Assembly: GCA_028819215.1 (NCBI GenBank)
Contig: JAPPMG010000096.1
Location: forward strand, 315,328-379,327
DNA from: Bryobacterales bacterium
GTDB taxonomy: Bacteria > Acidobacteriota > Terriglobia > Bryobacterales > UBA6623
Direction: 5' to 3'
Length of the DNA stretch: 64,000 nucleotides
Part shown: piece by piece, positions 17,392 through 26,119 of the stretch
Layout of the letters: every line of letters begins with the position of its first letter
Numbering within the stretch: the first letter of the stretch is position 1
Position numbers and translations under genes: made by a program
The notes under the pieces: generated by a model
Told to the model about the DNA's origin: nothing
What the model saw: only the letters and a program-made list of their open reading frames with translations
Databases searched by the model: none

Positions 17392-18456
17392 CAGGTGCTC
17401 ATGATCGTCGTCGGCGATAGCCGAAGTGACTTCGGAGAGATTCTGGGCCTCTTGCCGAGGGCAGACCAAGAGCGCGTCCGGAGTCTCCACAATCACTAGG
17501 TCGCTCACGCCGAGCAGCGCCACGTGCTTGCTCGGCACGTCCAGGTAGTTTCCCGCCGACCGCACCAGCGTGCTTGGCGTGGGCGAGCAGTTGCCATCGG
17601 CGTCCTGCGGGAGCAGCGCTCGCAGAGATTCCCAGCTGCCCAGATCGCTCCAGCCGATGTCGGGAGCGGCCAGGCCCCACACGCGATCCGAGCGCTCGAG
17701 GATGCCGGTGTCAACCGAGACGTTGGCGCACTCCCCGTAGAGCCCGCCGAGCCTATCCGCGTCGCTGTCTGCGATTGCCGCTAGCGTATTCCAAGTATCG
17801 GGCAAGTGTCGCAGCATCTCCTGCGCGAGGACCGCAGCCCTCCAGAAGAACTGGCCGCTATTCCAATAGTGCCTCCCGCTCCGGAGGAACTCTTCCGCCG
17901 TCCGGCGGTCGGGCTTCTCGCGGAAGCGCGTCACCGGTACTGCCTGGCCGTGGCCCGGCTGGATTGGATCCGCGAATTCGATATAGCCGAAGCCGGTTTC
18001 GGGCCGCTGCGGCCGGATTCCCAGCACGACCAAGCGATCCGCTTCAGCCGCTGTCAGAGCCGACTCGAGCAGCCCGACGTATTGCTGCTCATCACCGATG
18101 TGATGGTCAGCCGGAAACACTCCCATGAGGGCGTCGGGGTCTTGGCGGAGGATGAGCGCGGCCGCTAGGCCAGCCGCCGGAGCGGTTCCCCTTGCCACCG
18201 GCTCGCCGATTAGGCGCCCGGGAGGCAGTTCCGGCAGCTCAGACGAAACTGCCTCTAGCAGGTGCCGGGCCGTCACGACCCAGATATTCTCGGCCGGAAA
18301 CGAGCCGCGCAGCCGTTCAAACGTCCGCCGAAGCAGGGTCGGGCCGCCTAGCGGTGCAAGCAGTTGCTTCGGCCTGTCGATGCGACTGCGGGGCCAAAAG
18401 CGCGCCCCGCGGCCGCCGGCGATGATGACTGCGTGGCGCTGCGGCCCGCGTCCCAT
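17386..18456 (-). CDS. manC: mannose-1-phosphate guanylyltransferase (GDP-mannose pyrophosphorylase)
   Basis: The 356-residue enzyme has the pyrophosphorylase signature IIAGGRGARFWPRSR near its N terminus, then PKQLLAPLGG, MGVFPADHHI, TGFGYIEF, VTRFREKPDRRTAEEF and YWNSGQFFW, all diagnostic of GDP-mannose pyrophosphorylases. It converts mannose 1-phosphate and GTP to GDP-mannose for glycan synthesis. It is the short monofunctional form, without the C-terminal phosphomannose isomerase domain. The ATG at 18456 is chosen: it follows the lepB stop by 11 bases and has GAGGT upstream; a GTG at 18483 would overlap lepB. Confidence 0.88.
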   Translation of the reverse strand: MGRGPQRHAVIIAGGRGARFWPRSRIDRPKQLLAPLGGPTLLRRTFERLRGSFPAENIWVVTARHLLEAVSSELPELPPGRLIGEPVARGTAPAAGLAAALILRQDPDALMGVFPADHHIGDEQQYVGLLESALTAAEADRLVVLGIRPQRPETGFGYIEFADPIQPGHGQAVPVTRFREKPDRRTAEEFLRSGRHYWNSGQFFWRAAVLAQEMLRHLPDTWNTLAAIADSDADRLGGLYGECANVSVDTGILERSDRVWGLAAPDIGWSDLGSWESLRALLPQDADGNCSPTPSTLVRSAGNYLDVPSKHVALLGVSDLVIVETPDALLVCPRQEAQNLSEVTSAIADDDHEHLL

Positions 18457-18467
18457 GGGCGGAGACC

Positions 18468-19250
18468 TCAGGCCCCTGACCACTCGTAGCCGCGAATCAA
18501 CTTCAGGGTCCGAGACCAGCGCGTCTTCGTGAAGAAGTTCAGCGCTAGGTCGCGCAAGTGCTCGAGCGAGACGCCCGGGTCTTGCAGGTGTGCGGTGGGG
18601 GCGTCGTACGACCAGTAGATGATCAGGGGCTTGCCGACGATGTGCGCCCGCGGCACGAAACCCCAGTAGCGGCTGTCGAGCGACTGGTCGCGGTTGTCGC
18701 CCATCGCGAAATAGTTCCCTTCCGGTACAACCAGCTCGCCGTCCGCGACATGTTCCTTGAGCATCCGCAAGGCCGGCTCGTAGATCTGCATCGACGTTGG
18801 CAGGGTAGGGAAGTTGTCGCGGTAAGAGTCGATGAAGTCACTCTTGTACACCACGTAGGGCTCATCCGCCTTCTTTCCGTTGATCCACAGTTGCTTGTCG
18901 ACGATGCGAATGCGATCGCCAGGGACCCCTACGACGCGCTTGACGAAGGTCTGCTCTAGGTCCATCGGATAGCGGAAGACGATGATGTCTCCGCGCTCGA
19001 CCTCTTGATACGGCAGCAGGTATTGGCTGATGGCGCCGGCTGGCGCGTAAGCAAGCTTGTCCACCAGCAGATGGTCGCCGATCAGGAGCGAGTCCTCCAT
19101 CGAGCCGGTAGGAATCACGAACGCCTGGACGAGAGTGGTCGTGCCGAATAGCAGCAGCAGGATCGTGACTGTCCACTCGGCGATGATGCCGCGCGGCTGC
19201 TGCACGGCCTCCTCGTCGACCTTCGCAGGCTTGGCTGGGTTCGCTTGCAT
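18468..19250 (-). CDS. lepB: signal peptidase I
   Basis: The 260-residue inner-membrane serine protease has one transmembrane helix (about 24-44, AEWTVTILLLLFGTTTLVQAF). The catalytic dyad is Ser50 in PTGSMEDSLLIGD and Lys104 in FVKRVVGVPGD; GDIIVFRYP and the C-terminal signature MGDNRDQSLDSRYWG are present. It removes signal peptides from exported proteins. The cytoplasmic N terminus is unusually Ala/Lys/Pro rich. The gene runs directly into manC (11 bases), suggesting a shared transcript, and is divergent from icd; TAGAAT on the minus strand near 19287-19292 could be its -10 box but no convincing -35 was found. Confidence 0.95.
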   Translation of the reverse strand: MQANPAKPAKVDEEAVQQPRGIIAEWTVTILLLLFGTTTLVQAFVIPTGSMEDSLLIGDHLLVDKLAYAPAGAISQYLLPYQEVERGDIIVFRYPMDLEQTFVKRVVGVPGDRIRIVDKQLWINGKKADEPYVVYKSDFIDSYRDNFPTLPTSMQIYEPALRMLKEHVADGELVVPEGNYFAMGDNRDQSLDSRYWGFVPRAHIVGKPLIIYWSYDAPTAHLQDPGVSLEHLRDLALNFFTKTRWSRTLKLIRGYEWSGA

Positions 19251-19342
19251 GGGAGAATTCGAGCCGCGCTTGGAGGCCGAACCCTAATTCTACTCTGCCA
19301 GAGCCGATGGCCCGTGCCGTCCGGTCCCCGCCTCGGGCGGCG

Positions 19343-19372
19343 TTGTCGCCCAGGAGTGCCCAGTGATATGCT
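19343..19372 (+). promoter_or_regulatory. candidate sigma70-type promoter for icd
   Basis: TTGTCG (19343-19348) and TATGCT (19367-19372) are separated by 18 bases; each matches the consensus at four positions. The presumed transcript start would leave a leader of about 85 bases before the icd ATG. A weak, purely sequence-based prediction. Confidence 0.35.
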
Positions 19373-19463
19373 TGGATTTGGGGCCGACCGGGATGCTCCG
19401 CCCGGTTTCCGGGCTCGACAGCAACGTTCCGAGCCGCGGGCCTCTCCGAGCACTGCAAGCGCT

Positions 19464-20711
19464 ATGCCTGACTACAACGGTATCCCTGTTCCTTCGGACG
19501 GAACTCGCGTCCGGATGGAAGCTGGCCGCTGCGTCGTGCCCGACAGTCCGATCGTCCCCTTCATTGAGGGCGACGGCTCGGGCCGGGACATTTGGAAGGC
19601 AGCCAAGGCAGTCATCGACGCGGCCGTCGCGAAGGCGTACGGAGGCTCGAGAAAGATCGCTTGGTACGAGGTCTTTGCCGGCGAGAAGGCGTACGATCGT
19701 TTCGGCGAGTGGCTACCCGCCGACACGGTCGATGCGATCCGCGAGTTCTGCGTCGCCATCAAGGGCCCTTTGACGACTCCCGTCGGTGGCGGCATCCGCA
19801 GCCTGAACGTGGCCCTGCGCCAGCTGATGACCTTGTATTCCTGCGTCCGCCCGGTGAAATGGTATCCGGGCGTGCCCTCGCCGATGAAGGATCCGGGCAA
19901 GCTCGACGTGGTGATATTCCGGGAGAACACCGAAGACGTCTACGCCGGGATTGAATGGGAGCAGGGCACTGGGGAGGCGGCCCGGGTCATCGAGTTTCTC
20001 AACGGCGAGATGGGCCGCAGCATCCTCGCCGATTCCGGCGTGGGCATTAAGCCCGTCTCGATCACCGGCTCAAAGCGCCTAGTGCGCGCCGCGATCCAGT
20101 ACGCCGTCGACAATGAGCGCTCGTCGGTCACGCTGGTGCACAAGGGCAACATCCAGAAGTTCACAGAGGGTGCGTTCCGAGACTGGGGCTACGAGGTTGC
20201 CACCGAGGAATTCCGCGATGTCTGCGTGACGGAGGCTGAAACCTGGGATTCCGGCGATGGCACGGTGCCCGATGGCAAGATCTTGGTCAAGGACCGCATC
20301 GCCGACGCGATGTTCCAGCAGGTCCTGCTGCGCCCCTCGGAGTATGACGTGATCGCCACGACGAATCTCAACGGCGACTACCTGTCGGACGCCTGCGCCG
20401 CCCAGGTGGGAGGGCTGGGCCTGGCCCCCGGGGCGAACATCGGCGACGGGCAGGCGCTGTTCGAGGCCACGCACGGAACAGCTCCGAAGTATGCGGACAA
20501 GGACGTCATCAACCCCAGCAGCGTGATCCTGTCCGGCGTGATGATGCTGGATCATCTGGGCTGGAAGGAAGCGGCCCGGTTGATCGAGTCGGGCATGACC
20601 GGCGCGATCGCGGCGAAGACGGTCACGTATGACTTGCACCGGCAGATGGAAGGTGCGACGAAGCTCGGCTGCAGCCAGTTCGGTGCTGCTGTGATCCGCC
20701 ACATGAACTGA
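19464..20711 (+). CDS. icd: isocitrate dehydrogenase (NADP+ type)
   Basis: The 415-residue protein matches the E. coli-type homodimeric enzyme that oxidises isocitrate to 2-oxoglutarate. IPFIEGDGSG-like PFIEGDGSGRDIW, GGGIRSLNVALRQ (with the Ser that AceK phosphorylates in E. coli) and VIFRENTEDVYAGIEW bind substrate. ATHGTAPKYADKDVINPSS keeps the Lys-Tyr pair that gives NADP preference in E. coli Icd. The ATG at 19464 is used because upstream residues are non-homologous low-complexity sequence. mdh follows after 20 bases on the same strand, forming a small TCA-cycle operon. AceK is not present in the window. Confidence 0.94.
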   Translation: MPDYNGIPVPSDGTRVRMEAGRCVVPDSPIVPFIEGDGSGRDIWKAAKAVIDAAVAKAYGGSRKIAWYEVFAGEKAYDRFGEWLPADTVDAIREFCVAIKGPLTTPVGGGIRSLNVALRQLMTLYSCVRPVKWYPGVPSPMKDPGKLDVVIFRENTEDVYAGIEWEQGTGEAARVIEFLNGEMGRSILADSGVGIKPVSITGSKRLVRAAIQYAVDNERSSVTLVHKGNIQKFTEGAFRDWGYEVATEEFRDVCVTEAETWDSGDGTVPDGKILVKDRIADAMFQQVLLRPSEYDVIATTNLNGDYLSDACAAQVGGLGLAPGANIGDGQALFEATHGTAPKYADKDVINPSSVILSGVMMLDHLGWKEAARLIESGMTGAIAAKTVTYDLHRQMEGATKLGCSQFGAAVIRHMN

Positions 20712-20731
20712 GGAGTAGGGAGGGTCTCGCA

Positions 20732-21667
20732 ATGCGAAGGAAAGTTACGATCATCGGCGCGGGCAATGTCGGGGCAAGCTGCGCGTTGCGCATCGCCGAC
20801 AAGGAGCTGGCGGACGTCACCTTGATCGACATCGTAGAGGGCGTGCCGCAGGGCAAGGCGCTCGACATGCTGGAGGCCTGTCCGGTGGAGGGTTCCGATG
20901 TGCGCGTGGTCGGCACCAACGACTACGAGGACACTGCAAACTCCGACGTGGTTGTGATGACGGCTGGGTTTCCCCGCAAGCCGGGAATGAGCCGCGACGA
21001 CCTGCTGCTGAAGAACGCCTCGATCGTCCGGTCCTGCATCGCAGCGGCTGCGAAATACTCTCCGAACGCGATCTTGATCGTGGTCTCGAACCCCCTCGAT
21101 GCAATGTGCCATGTCGCCTATCACACGTCGGAGTTCTCCCGGAATCGCGTGATCGGCATGGCCGGCGTTCTCGACACCGCGCGTTTCCGCACTTTCCTGG
21201 CCGAAGCGGCCGGCGTCTCGGTGAGCAACGTTGTGGCCATGGTGCTGGGCGGGCACGGAGACACCATGGTCCCGCTGGTGCGGTACACCAGCGTGTCGGG
21301 AATTCCGATCAGCCAGATCCTGTCCGAAGACGAGATTGCGGCGATCGTGCAGCGCACCCGCGACGGCGGCGCCGAGATTGTCAAGCATCTCAAGACGGGC
21401 AGCGCCTACTATGCACCGTCATCGGCCGTCGTGGAAATGGTCGAATCGATCCTGAAGGACCAGCGCAGGGTGCTGCCGTGCGCCGCGCTGCTCGAGGGCG
21501 AGTACGGACGTGAGGGGATCTTTGTGGGCGTTCCGTGTAAGCTCGGAGCGAACGGCTTGGAGCAGGTCTACGAGGTCGAACTCGACGCACACGAGAAGTC
21601 AGCACTTGAAGCCAGCTCCGACGCTGTCGAGGAACTGGTCGCTGTGTTGCGCGAAAACGGCTACTAG
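20732..21667 (+). CDS. mdh: malate dehydrogenase (LDH-like type)
   Basis: The 311-residue NAD-dependent enzyme has the Rossmann motif TIIGAGNVGASCA at the N terminus, the active-site loop AGFPRKPGMSRDDLL with the arginines that bind malate, NPLDAMCHVAY and the catalytic His in GGHGDTMVPL. Length and motifs fit the lactate-dehydrogenase-like malate dehydrogenases common in many bacteria. It oxidises malate to oxaloacetate. GGAGTAGGGAGGG upstream provides a strong ribosome-binding site. It is co-directional with icd, and the TAGCCC/GGGCTA arms just after the stop (about 21665-21697) may form a loose hairpin ending the transcript. Confidence 0.94.
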   Translation: MRRKVTIIGAGNVGASCALRIADKELADVTLIDIVEGVPQGKALDMLEACPVEGSDVRVVGTNDYEDTANSDVVVMTAGFPRKPGMSRDDLLLKNASIVRSCIAAAAKYSPNAILIVVSNPLDAMCHVAYHTSEFSRNRVIGMAGVLDTARFRTFLAEAAGVSVSNVVAMVLGGHGDTMVPLVRYTSVSGIPISQILSEDEIAAIVQRTRDGGAEIVKHLKTGSAYYAPSSAVVEMVESILKDQRRVLPCAALLEGEYGREGIFVGVPCKLGANGLEQVYEVELDAHEKSALEASSDAVEELVAVLRENGY

Positions 21668-21704
21668 CCCACGGGGCACGGCCGCGGCGAGCGGGCTATA
21701 GGGC

Positions 21705-21734
21705 TTGACTAAGTGCCCGCTGTAACGCTAGAGT
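21705..21734 (+). promoter_or_regulatory. candidate promoter of the first small secreted protein gene
   Basis: TTGACT (21705-21710) is followed after 18 bases by TAGAGT (21729-21734), giving a plausible housekeeping promoter 44 bases before the ATG at 21778. The -35 matches the consensus in five positions, the -10 in four. Confidence 0.5.
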
Positions 21735-21777
21735 TCGGTTCTGGTCGCATTCTCGGCCGCAAGAGAGGAACATCCGA

Positions 21778-22080
21778 ATGAAGAGACTGATCACGCTGCT
21801 GGCGCTCGCCATGTTGGCTGCGCCGCTTTGCTTGGCAGGGTCGGTTACCGGCCATGTGCTAGACCTAGACTGCGCGAAGGCCGGTCACGTCGACCTAGCC
21901 TGTGCCGTGAACTGCATCAAGAACGGAGCAACCGCTGCGGTCGTAACGGCCGACGGCAAGATCTACGAAGTTGCCGAGCAAGCCAAGCTGGTGGAGCATG
22001 CTGGCACGAAGGTCACCGTGACCGGCAACATCGAAGGCATGAGGATCACTTCGGTGGAAAAGGTCGAAAAGGCCAGCTAA
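21778..22080 (+). CDS. small secreted Cys-containing protein (paralogue of 26120-26431)
   Basis: The 100-residue product starts with a signal peptide (MKRLITLLALAMLAAPLCLA) that is nearly identical to that of the paralogue at 26120. The mature part begins GSVTGHVLDLDC, has cysteines in the pattern C-x(11)-C-x3-C, then strands AAVVTADGKIYEVAEQ and KVTVTGNIEGMRITSVEKV, suggesting a small OB-like beta barrel. I recall similar acidobacterial exported proteins carrying a C...C-x3-C block followed by 'DGKhYxh', but no function is established to my knowledge. GAGAGGAA provides the ribosome-binding site. Position between mdh and the sdh operon, with a sister gene on the other side of sdh, hints at a link with respiration or redox/metal handling; that is inference only. 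Confidence 0.75.
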   Translation: MKRLITLLALAMLAAPLCLAGSVTGHVLDLDCAKAGHVDLACAVNCIKNGATAAVVTADGKIYEVAEQAKLVEHAGTKVTVTGNIEGMRITSVEKVEKAS

Positions 22081-22137
22081 GCCGGTTCTGATCCAACGCT
22101 GACGCGCCCTCGGCGCTCAGTGGCTCGGTGTGCCCGT

Positions 22138-22175
22138 CCCGTTCCCCGAAGCAGGCCGCATCTGAACGGAACGGG
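22138..22175. terminator. hairpin after the first small secreted protein gene (uncertain)
   Basis: CCCGTTCC (22138-22145) and GGAACGGG (22168-22175) form a perfect 8-bp stem with a 22-base loop, 58 bases after the stop at 22080. A second weaker pair AGACGG/CCGTCT follows. There is no T-run, so this could be a rho-dependent end or an unrelated structure. Confidence 0.25.
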
Positions 22176-22257
22176 AGAGACGGCTACGCACACTCCCGTC
22201 TAGCCCTTCACCACAAGACGCTGTCCGGCACCCGGGGCATCGGGGAATTCTCCCAAG

Positions 22258-22287
22258 TTGAAATGCCGCCAATGGCCTCGTTACAAT
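22258..22287 (+). promoter_or_regulatory. candidate promoter of the sdhCAB operon
   Basis: TTGAAA (22258-22263) and TACAAT (22282-22287) with an 18-base spacer lie 34 bases upstream of the sdhC ATG, with GGAGAG just before it. Both hexamers match the sigma70 consensus well and the position is ideal. Confidence 0.6.
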
Positions 22288-22320
22288 TCTAAATTCTGTC
22301 TGGGGCAGACTGGAGAGACC

Positions 22321-23124
22321 ATGTCGACCATTGATGTTCCCCTTGGCAAGCGTGGATTCGGCCAATCCTCGCGGCCGGACGCTTGGTGGTTGCAACCGCT
22401 GGCTATATTCCTCGGGTTCTCCGCGTTCATCGTCTACACCACTTGGGCGATCTTCCAGGCGGAGCACTACACGGCCGGGCCGTACCTCTCGCCGTTCTAC
22501 TCGCCTGAGCTCTTCGGGCCGACCGAGCACAGCTGGTTCGGCCCCAAGCCCGGCTGGTGGCCGATGTGGATCCCGTTCTCGCCGGCATTCCTGATTCTCT
22601 GGGCCCCGCTGGGATTTCGCATGACCTGCTATTACTACCGCGGTGCCTATTACAAGGCCTTCTGGGCCGACCCGCCTGCCTGCGCCGTGGGCGAACCGCG
22701 ATCAGGCTACCGGGGCGAGCGTTCATTCCCTCTGATCATTCAGAACGTACACCGCTACTTCCTTTACATAGCGCTCGGATTCATCGTCATGCTTTCCTAT
22801 GACGCATGGAAGGCGCTGTGGTTTTCCGATCCGACCACAGGCTCGGTCGAGTTTGGGGTGGGCGTGGGCAGCATCGTGCTGGTCGTCAACGTGGCGCTGC
22901 TTTCCTGCTACGCGTTCGGCTGCCATTCCCTGCGCCACTTGTTGGGAGGACGCAAGAACGTGCTTTCCGGCTCGCCCGCGCTCGGAAAGACCTACGATTG
23001 CGTTAGCTGCCTGAACCGCCAGCACATGCGCTGGGCTTGGTTGAGCCTGTTCTCGGTCGGATTCTCCGATCTCTACATCCGCCTTTGCTCCATGGGCGTG
23101 TGGACTGACTGGAGAATCCTGTAG
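22321..23124 (+). CDS. sdhC: succinate dehydrogenase membrane-anchor subunit, Sdh1-like, Cys/His-rich
   Basis: The 267-residue protein has about five hydrophobic helices (near 25-46, 83-100, 144-160, 180-200, 237-255) and no resemblance to the short SdhC/SdhD pair of E. coli. Its size, single-anchor organisation and position before sdhA and sdhB resemble mycobacterial Sdh1 (Rv0249c-like). Potential ligand residues include His144, Cys201-His202, His206 (GCHSLRHLLGG) and Cys227, Cys230, His235 (YDCVSCLNRQH). Mycobacterial Sdh1 is, as far as I recall, described as containing a membrane-embedded Rieske-type iron-sulfur cluster; whether these residues do the same here is inference. It transfers electrons from SdhB to quinone. 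Its TAG stop overlaps the GTG start of sdhA by one base. Confidence 0.8.
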   Translation: MSTIDVPLGKRGFGQSSRPDAWWLQPLAIFLGFSAFIVYTTWAIFQAEHYTAGPYLSPFYSPELFGPTEHSWFGPKPGWWPMWIPFSPAFLILWAPLGFRMTCYYYRGAYYKAFWADPPACAVGEPRSGYRGERSFPLIIQNVHRYFLYIALGFIVMLSYDAWKALWFSDPTTGSVEFGVGVGSIVLVVNVALLSCYAFGCHSLRHLLGGRKNVLSGSPALGKTYDCVSCLNRQHMRWAWLSLFSVGFSDLYIRLCSMGVWTDWRIL

Positions 23125-24947
23125 TGATCGAACACGAGCCGATTCAATACGACGTTCTTGTCATCGGTGCCGGCGGGGCAGGCCTGCGAGCGGCGATTGA
23201 AGCCCGGGCCATGGGTGCTTCAGTCGGTCTCGTCTGCAAGTCCCTTCTCGGCAAGGCGCACACGGTGATGGCCGAGGGGGGTGTAGCCGCCGCCTTGTCG
23301 AACGTCGATGACCGTGACAACTGGGAAGTGCACTTCGCCGACACGATGCGCGGAGGCCAGTACCTGAACAACTGCCGGATGGCAGAGCTGCACGCGAAGG
23401 AGGCTCCCGCGCGGGTCCGCGAACTCGAAGCATGGGGGGCCGTCTTCGACCGCTCGCCCGACGGGCGCATTCTGCAGCGCAATTTCGGCGGACACGCCTA
23501 CCCGCGGCTCGCGCACGTAGGCGATAGAACGGGCCTGGAGATGATCCGCACACTCCAGGACTACGCCGTCCACCAGGAGATCGATGTGCACATGGAATGC
23601 GCCGTGATCGAGCTCCTGACAGATGGGGAGCGCGTGGTCGGCGCTTTCGCATTCGACCGGGATCGCGGTACCTTCAAGGTGTTTCGCACCAAGGCCGTCG
23701 TGCTGGCGACCGGCGGCATCGGAAAGGCGTATCGCATCACCAGCAACAGCTGGGAATACACGGGCGACGGCCACGCTTTGGCCTACCGCGCGGGAGCTGC
23801 GCTGATCGATATGGAATTCGTCCAGTTCCATCCGACGGGTATGGTCTGGCCTCCGAGCGTTGCCGGCATCTTGGTGACCGAAGGAGTGCGGGGCGAGGGC
23901 GGCGTCTTGCGTAACTCGCTGGGCGAGCGTTTCATGTTCAGCGACATCCCGCCCGCATACCGCAACCAGACGGCCGACAACGAGGAGGAGGGTTGGCGGT
24001 ACACCCAAGGCGACAAGGATGCACGCCGGCCCCCGGAACTGCTGACACGCGACCACGTGGCGCGCTGCATCGTGCGGGAAGTCAAGGAAGGGAGGGGAAG
24101 CCCTCATGGCGGTGTATTCCTAGACATTGCCTGGATCAAGGAGAGACTTCCCAATGCTGCGGAACACATCAAGCGCAAGCTACCCAGCATGTACCATCAG
24201 TTCAAAGAGCTCGCCGACATCGACATTACCGAGGAGCCGATGGAGGTCGGCCCGACCACTCATTACGTGATGGGCGGTGTGCGCGTCGAAGCGGACTCGC
24301 AAATGACAGACGTTCCCGGGCTCTTCGCTGCCGGAGAGTGCGCTGCGGGCCTGCACGGGGCCAATCGCTTGGGTGGCAACTCCCTCTCCGACCTGCTCGT
24401 ATTCGGCAAGCGCGCCGGCGAGTACGCTGCTCGCTTCGCCCAGGAGAATTCGGCCCGCGAAATCTCGCGAGATCACACTGCCCGTGTCGCGCGTACTGCG
24501 CTTGAGCCATTCGACCGCAGCGTCGACACGGACGGTGCCGAAAACCCGTTCGAGATTCAGCAGGACCTGCAGAAGATGATGCAGGACCAGGTGGGAATCG
24601 TCCGCAACGAGCATGATATTCAGGCGGCAGTGGAGGGCATCGGCCGTTTGCGGGAGCGAGCAGAGCGGGTCGCCGTTAGCGGCAACCGCGAGTACAACCC
24701 GGGCTGGCACACGGCGCTGGACCTGCAAAATCTTCTTGCCTATTCAGAAGCGATCGCTCGATCGGCTCTGGCACGGAAGGAGAGCCGCGGTGCGCACACA
24801 CGCCTCGACTACCCCGACAAGGACGAGAAGCTCGGGAAGCTGAGCGTCGTGATTCGCAAGAACTCGGACGGCGATCTTGAGGTCTCGTGGGAGCCGATCC
24901 CAGACATCCCCGAGGGACTGCAACGGATCATCGACGCAAGGAAGTGA
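23124..24947 (+). CDS. sdhA: succinate dehydrogenase flavoprotein subunit
   Basis: The 607-residue flavoprotein oxidises succinate to fumarate. The FAD dinucleotide motif is VIGAGGAGLRAAIEA, the covalent FAD histidine is His46 in GKAHTVMAEGG, and the substrate site has FVQFHPTGM, TTHYVMGGV and AGLHGANRLGGNSLSDLL. The C-terminal third carries REYNPGWHTALDLQNLL, another hallmark. The start is a GTG that overlaps the sdhC stop (TAGTG), so the two are probably translationally coupled. Cytoplasmic face of the inner membrane, bound to SdhB. Length and motifs are those of Sdh1-type SdhA rather than E. coli SdhA. Confidence 0.95.
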   Translation: MIEHEPIQYDVLVIGAGGAGLRAAIEARAMGASVGLVCKSLLGKAHTVMAEGGVAAALSNVDDRDNWEVHFADTMRGGQYLNNCRMAELHAKEAPARVRELEAWGAVFDRSPDGRILQRNFGGHAYPRLAHVGDRTGLEMIRTLQDYAVHQEIDVHMECAVIELLTDGERVVGAFAFDRDRGTFKVFRTKAVVLATGGIGKAYRITSNSWEYTGDGHALAYRAGAALIDMEFVQFHPTGMVWPPSVAGILVTEGVRGEGGVLRNSLGERFMFSDIPPAYRNQTADNEEEGWRYTQGDKDARRPPELLTRDHVARCIVREVKEGRGSPHGGVFLDIAWIKERLPNAAEHIKRKLPSMYHQFKELADIDITEEPMEVGPTTHYVMGGVRVEADSQMTDVPGLFAAGECAAGLHGANRLGGNSLSDLLVFGKRAGEYAARFAQENSAREISRDHTARVARTALEPFDRSVDTDGAENPFEIQQDLQKMMQDQVGIVRNEHDIQAAVEGIGRLRERAERVAVSGNREYNPGWHTALDLQNLLAYSEAIARSALARKESRGAHTRLDYPDKDEKLGKLSVVIRKNSDGDLEVSWEPIPDIPEGLQRIIDARK

Positions 24948-24958
24948 GGAGGGCAGAT

Positions 24959-25699
24959 ATGCCGACGGCGACATTCCGGATTTGGCGGGGCAATGCGGGC
25001 TCGGGGAGCTTTCAGGACTACGATTGCGAGATTTCCGAAGGCATGGTCGTCCTCGATGCTGTGCACAAGATCCAAGCGGAGCAGGCCAACGACCTAGCTG
25101 TCCGCTGGAACTGCAAGGCTGGCAAGTGTGGGTCTTGTTCAGCCGAAATCAACGGTTCCCCGCGGCTGATGTGCATGGCGCGCCTGAGCCAGGTCCCCTT
25201 GGACAAGCCCGTCACGATCGAGCCCATGCAGACTTTCCCGCTCGTCAAGGACCTGGTGTGCGATGTCAGCTGGAACTTCGAGGTGAAGAAGCAACTCAAG
25301 CCGTTCTCCCCGAGGCCGCCCGATGCCGAGGACGGTTCGTGGCGCGTGCTGCAGCGAGATGTTGATCGCGTGCAGGAATTCCGGAAGTGCATCGAGTGCT
25401 TTCTCTGCCAGGACGTCTGTCACGTCCTTCGCGAGCATCATTTCCACGACCGCTTCATCGGCCCGCGCTTCTTGGTTCATGCGGCCGCGCTTGAAATGCA
25501 CCCCTTGGACAGCGAAGACCGTGTCGGCCAGCTCCGGGAGACCGACGGCATAGGGTACTGCAACATCACCAAGTGCTGCACGAATGTCTGTCCGGAACAC
25601 ATCACGATCACTGACAATGCGATCATTCCGCTCAAGGAGCGCGTGGTCGATGAGTTCTACGACCCGCTGCGGATGGTCTTCCGGGTGTTCCAGAAGTAG
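24959..25699 (+). CDS. sdhB: succinate dehydrogenase iron-sulfur subunit
   Basis: The 246-residue protein carries the three clusters expected of SdhB. The [2Fe-2S] ligands are Cys52, Cys57, Cys60 and Cys72 (NCKAGKCGSC ... LMC). CIECFLCQDVCHV supplies most of the [4Fe-4S] ligands, and CNITKCCTNVCPEHI supplies those of the third cluster. This C-terminal sequence is the Sdh1-like version, unlike the remnant at 26561-26749. GAGGAGGG gives a strong ribosome-binding site 11 bases after sdhA. It passes electrons from FAD to the anchor. It appears to be the last gene of the operon. Confidence 0.94.
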   Translation: MPTATFRIWRGNAGSGSFQDYDCEISEGMVVLDAVHKIQAEQANDLAVRWNCKAGKCGSCSAEINGSPRLMCMARLSQVPLDKPVTIEPMQTFPLVKDLVCDVSWNFEVKKQLKPFSPRPPDAEDGSWRVLQRDVDRVQEFRKCIECFLCQDVCHVLREHHFHDRFIGPRFLVHAAALEMHPLDSEDRVGQLRETDGIGYCNITKCCTNVCPEHITITDNAIIPLKERVVDEFYDPLRMVFRVFQK

Positions 25700-26046
25700 G
25701 GCTCTGCTTTCTTCGCCGGCCTCGAACGGTTTGGCAGTCTCGCGAGGCGATTGGACAGCGATCCAAGGTTGCACCTGATGCTGCTTCCGGCCAGCGAGCG
25801 AGGCAGGCGTTTCACCAGGAAGGCCAGCAATCTCGTGAGGAAGTTCGCGAGTCGCTTCTGGCGCCGCGATTGGCGGCGACAGTCTCGCCCGAACGGCTAC
25901 TTCGACCCACGCTCGTTGGATCTCGAGGGGCCGAATTGACGAACATTGTCGCGCGGGAGGTACGCCTCTCCCGCAATGCCGCGGTCCGGAAGAACTGCCG
26001 AGGCTGAGACTCCCTCGGGCGACCCGAGCCTGCGCCGAATTCGTGC
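25700..26046. other. intergenic stretch with no convincing gene
   Basis: A 62-codon frame at 25751-25939 (plus) encodes an arginine-rich peptide with no recognisable motif, and a long minus-strand frame runs through the region into sdhB as a shadow. No terminator with a T-run and no repeat was seen. The promoter of the next gene begins at 26047. Confidence 0.5.
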
Positions 26047-26075
26047 TTGACACCTATGACGGGCCGGGCTATACT
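26047..26075 (+). promoter_or_regulatory. near-consensus sigma70 promoter of the second small secreted protein gene
   Basis: TTGACA (26047-26052), exact consensus, is separated by 17 bases from TATACT (26070-26075), five of six consensus bases. The likely transcript start near 26082 leaves a leader of about 38 bases before the ATG at 26120. This is the strongest promoter by eye in the window. Confidence 0.75.
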
Positions 26076-26119
26076 ACCGGCTTGTGGTCGCGAATCGGCT
26101 GCAAGAAGGGAAAACCGAA

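Noticed and set aside
25751..25939. 62-codon Arg-rich frame between sdhB and the second small secreted gene
   Set aside because: No ribosome-binding site of note, no motif and no export or membrane feature; composition of a random GC-rich frame.
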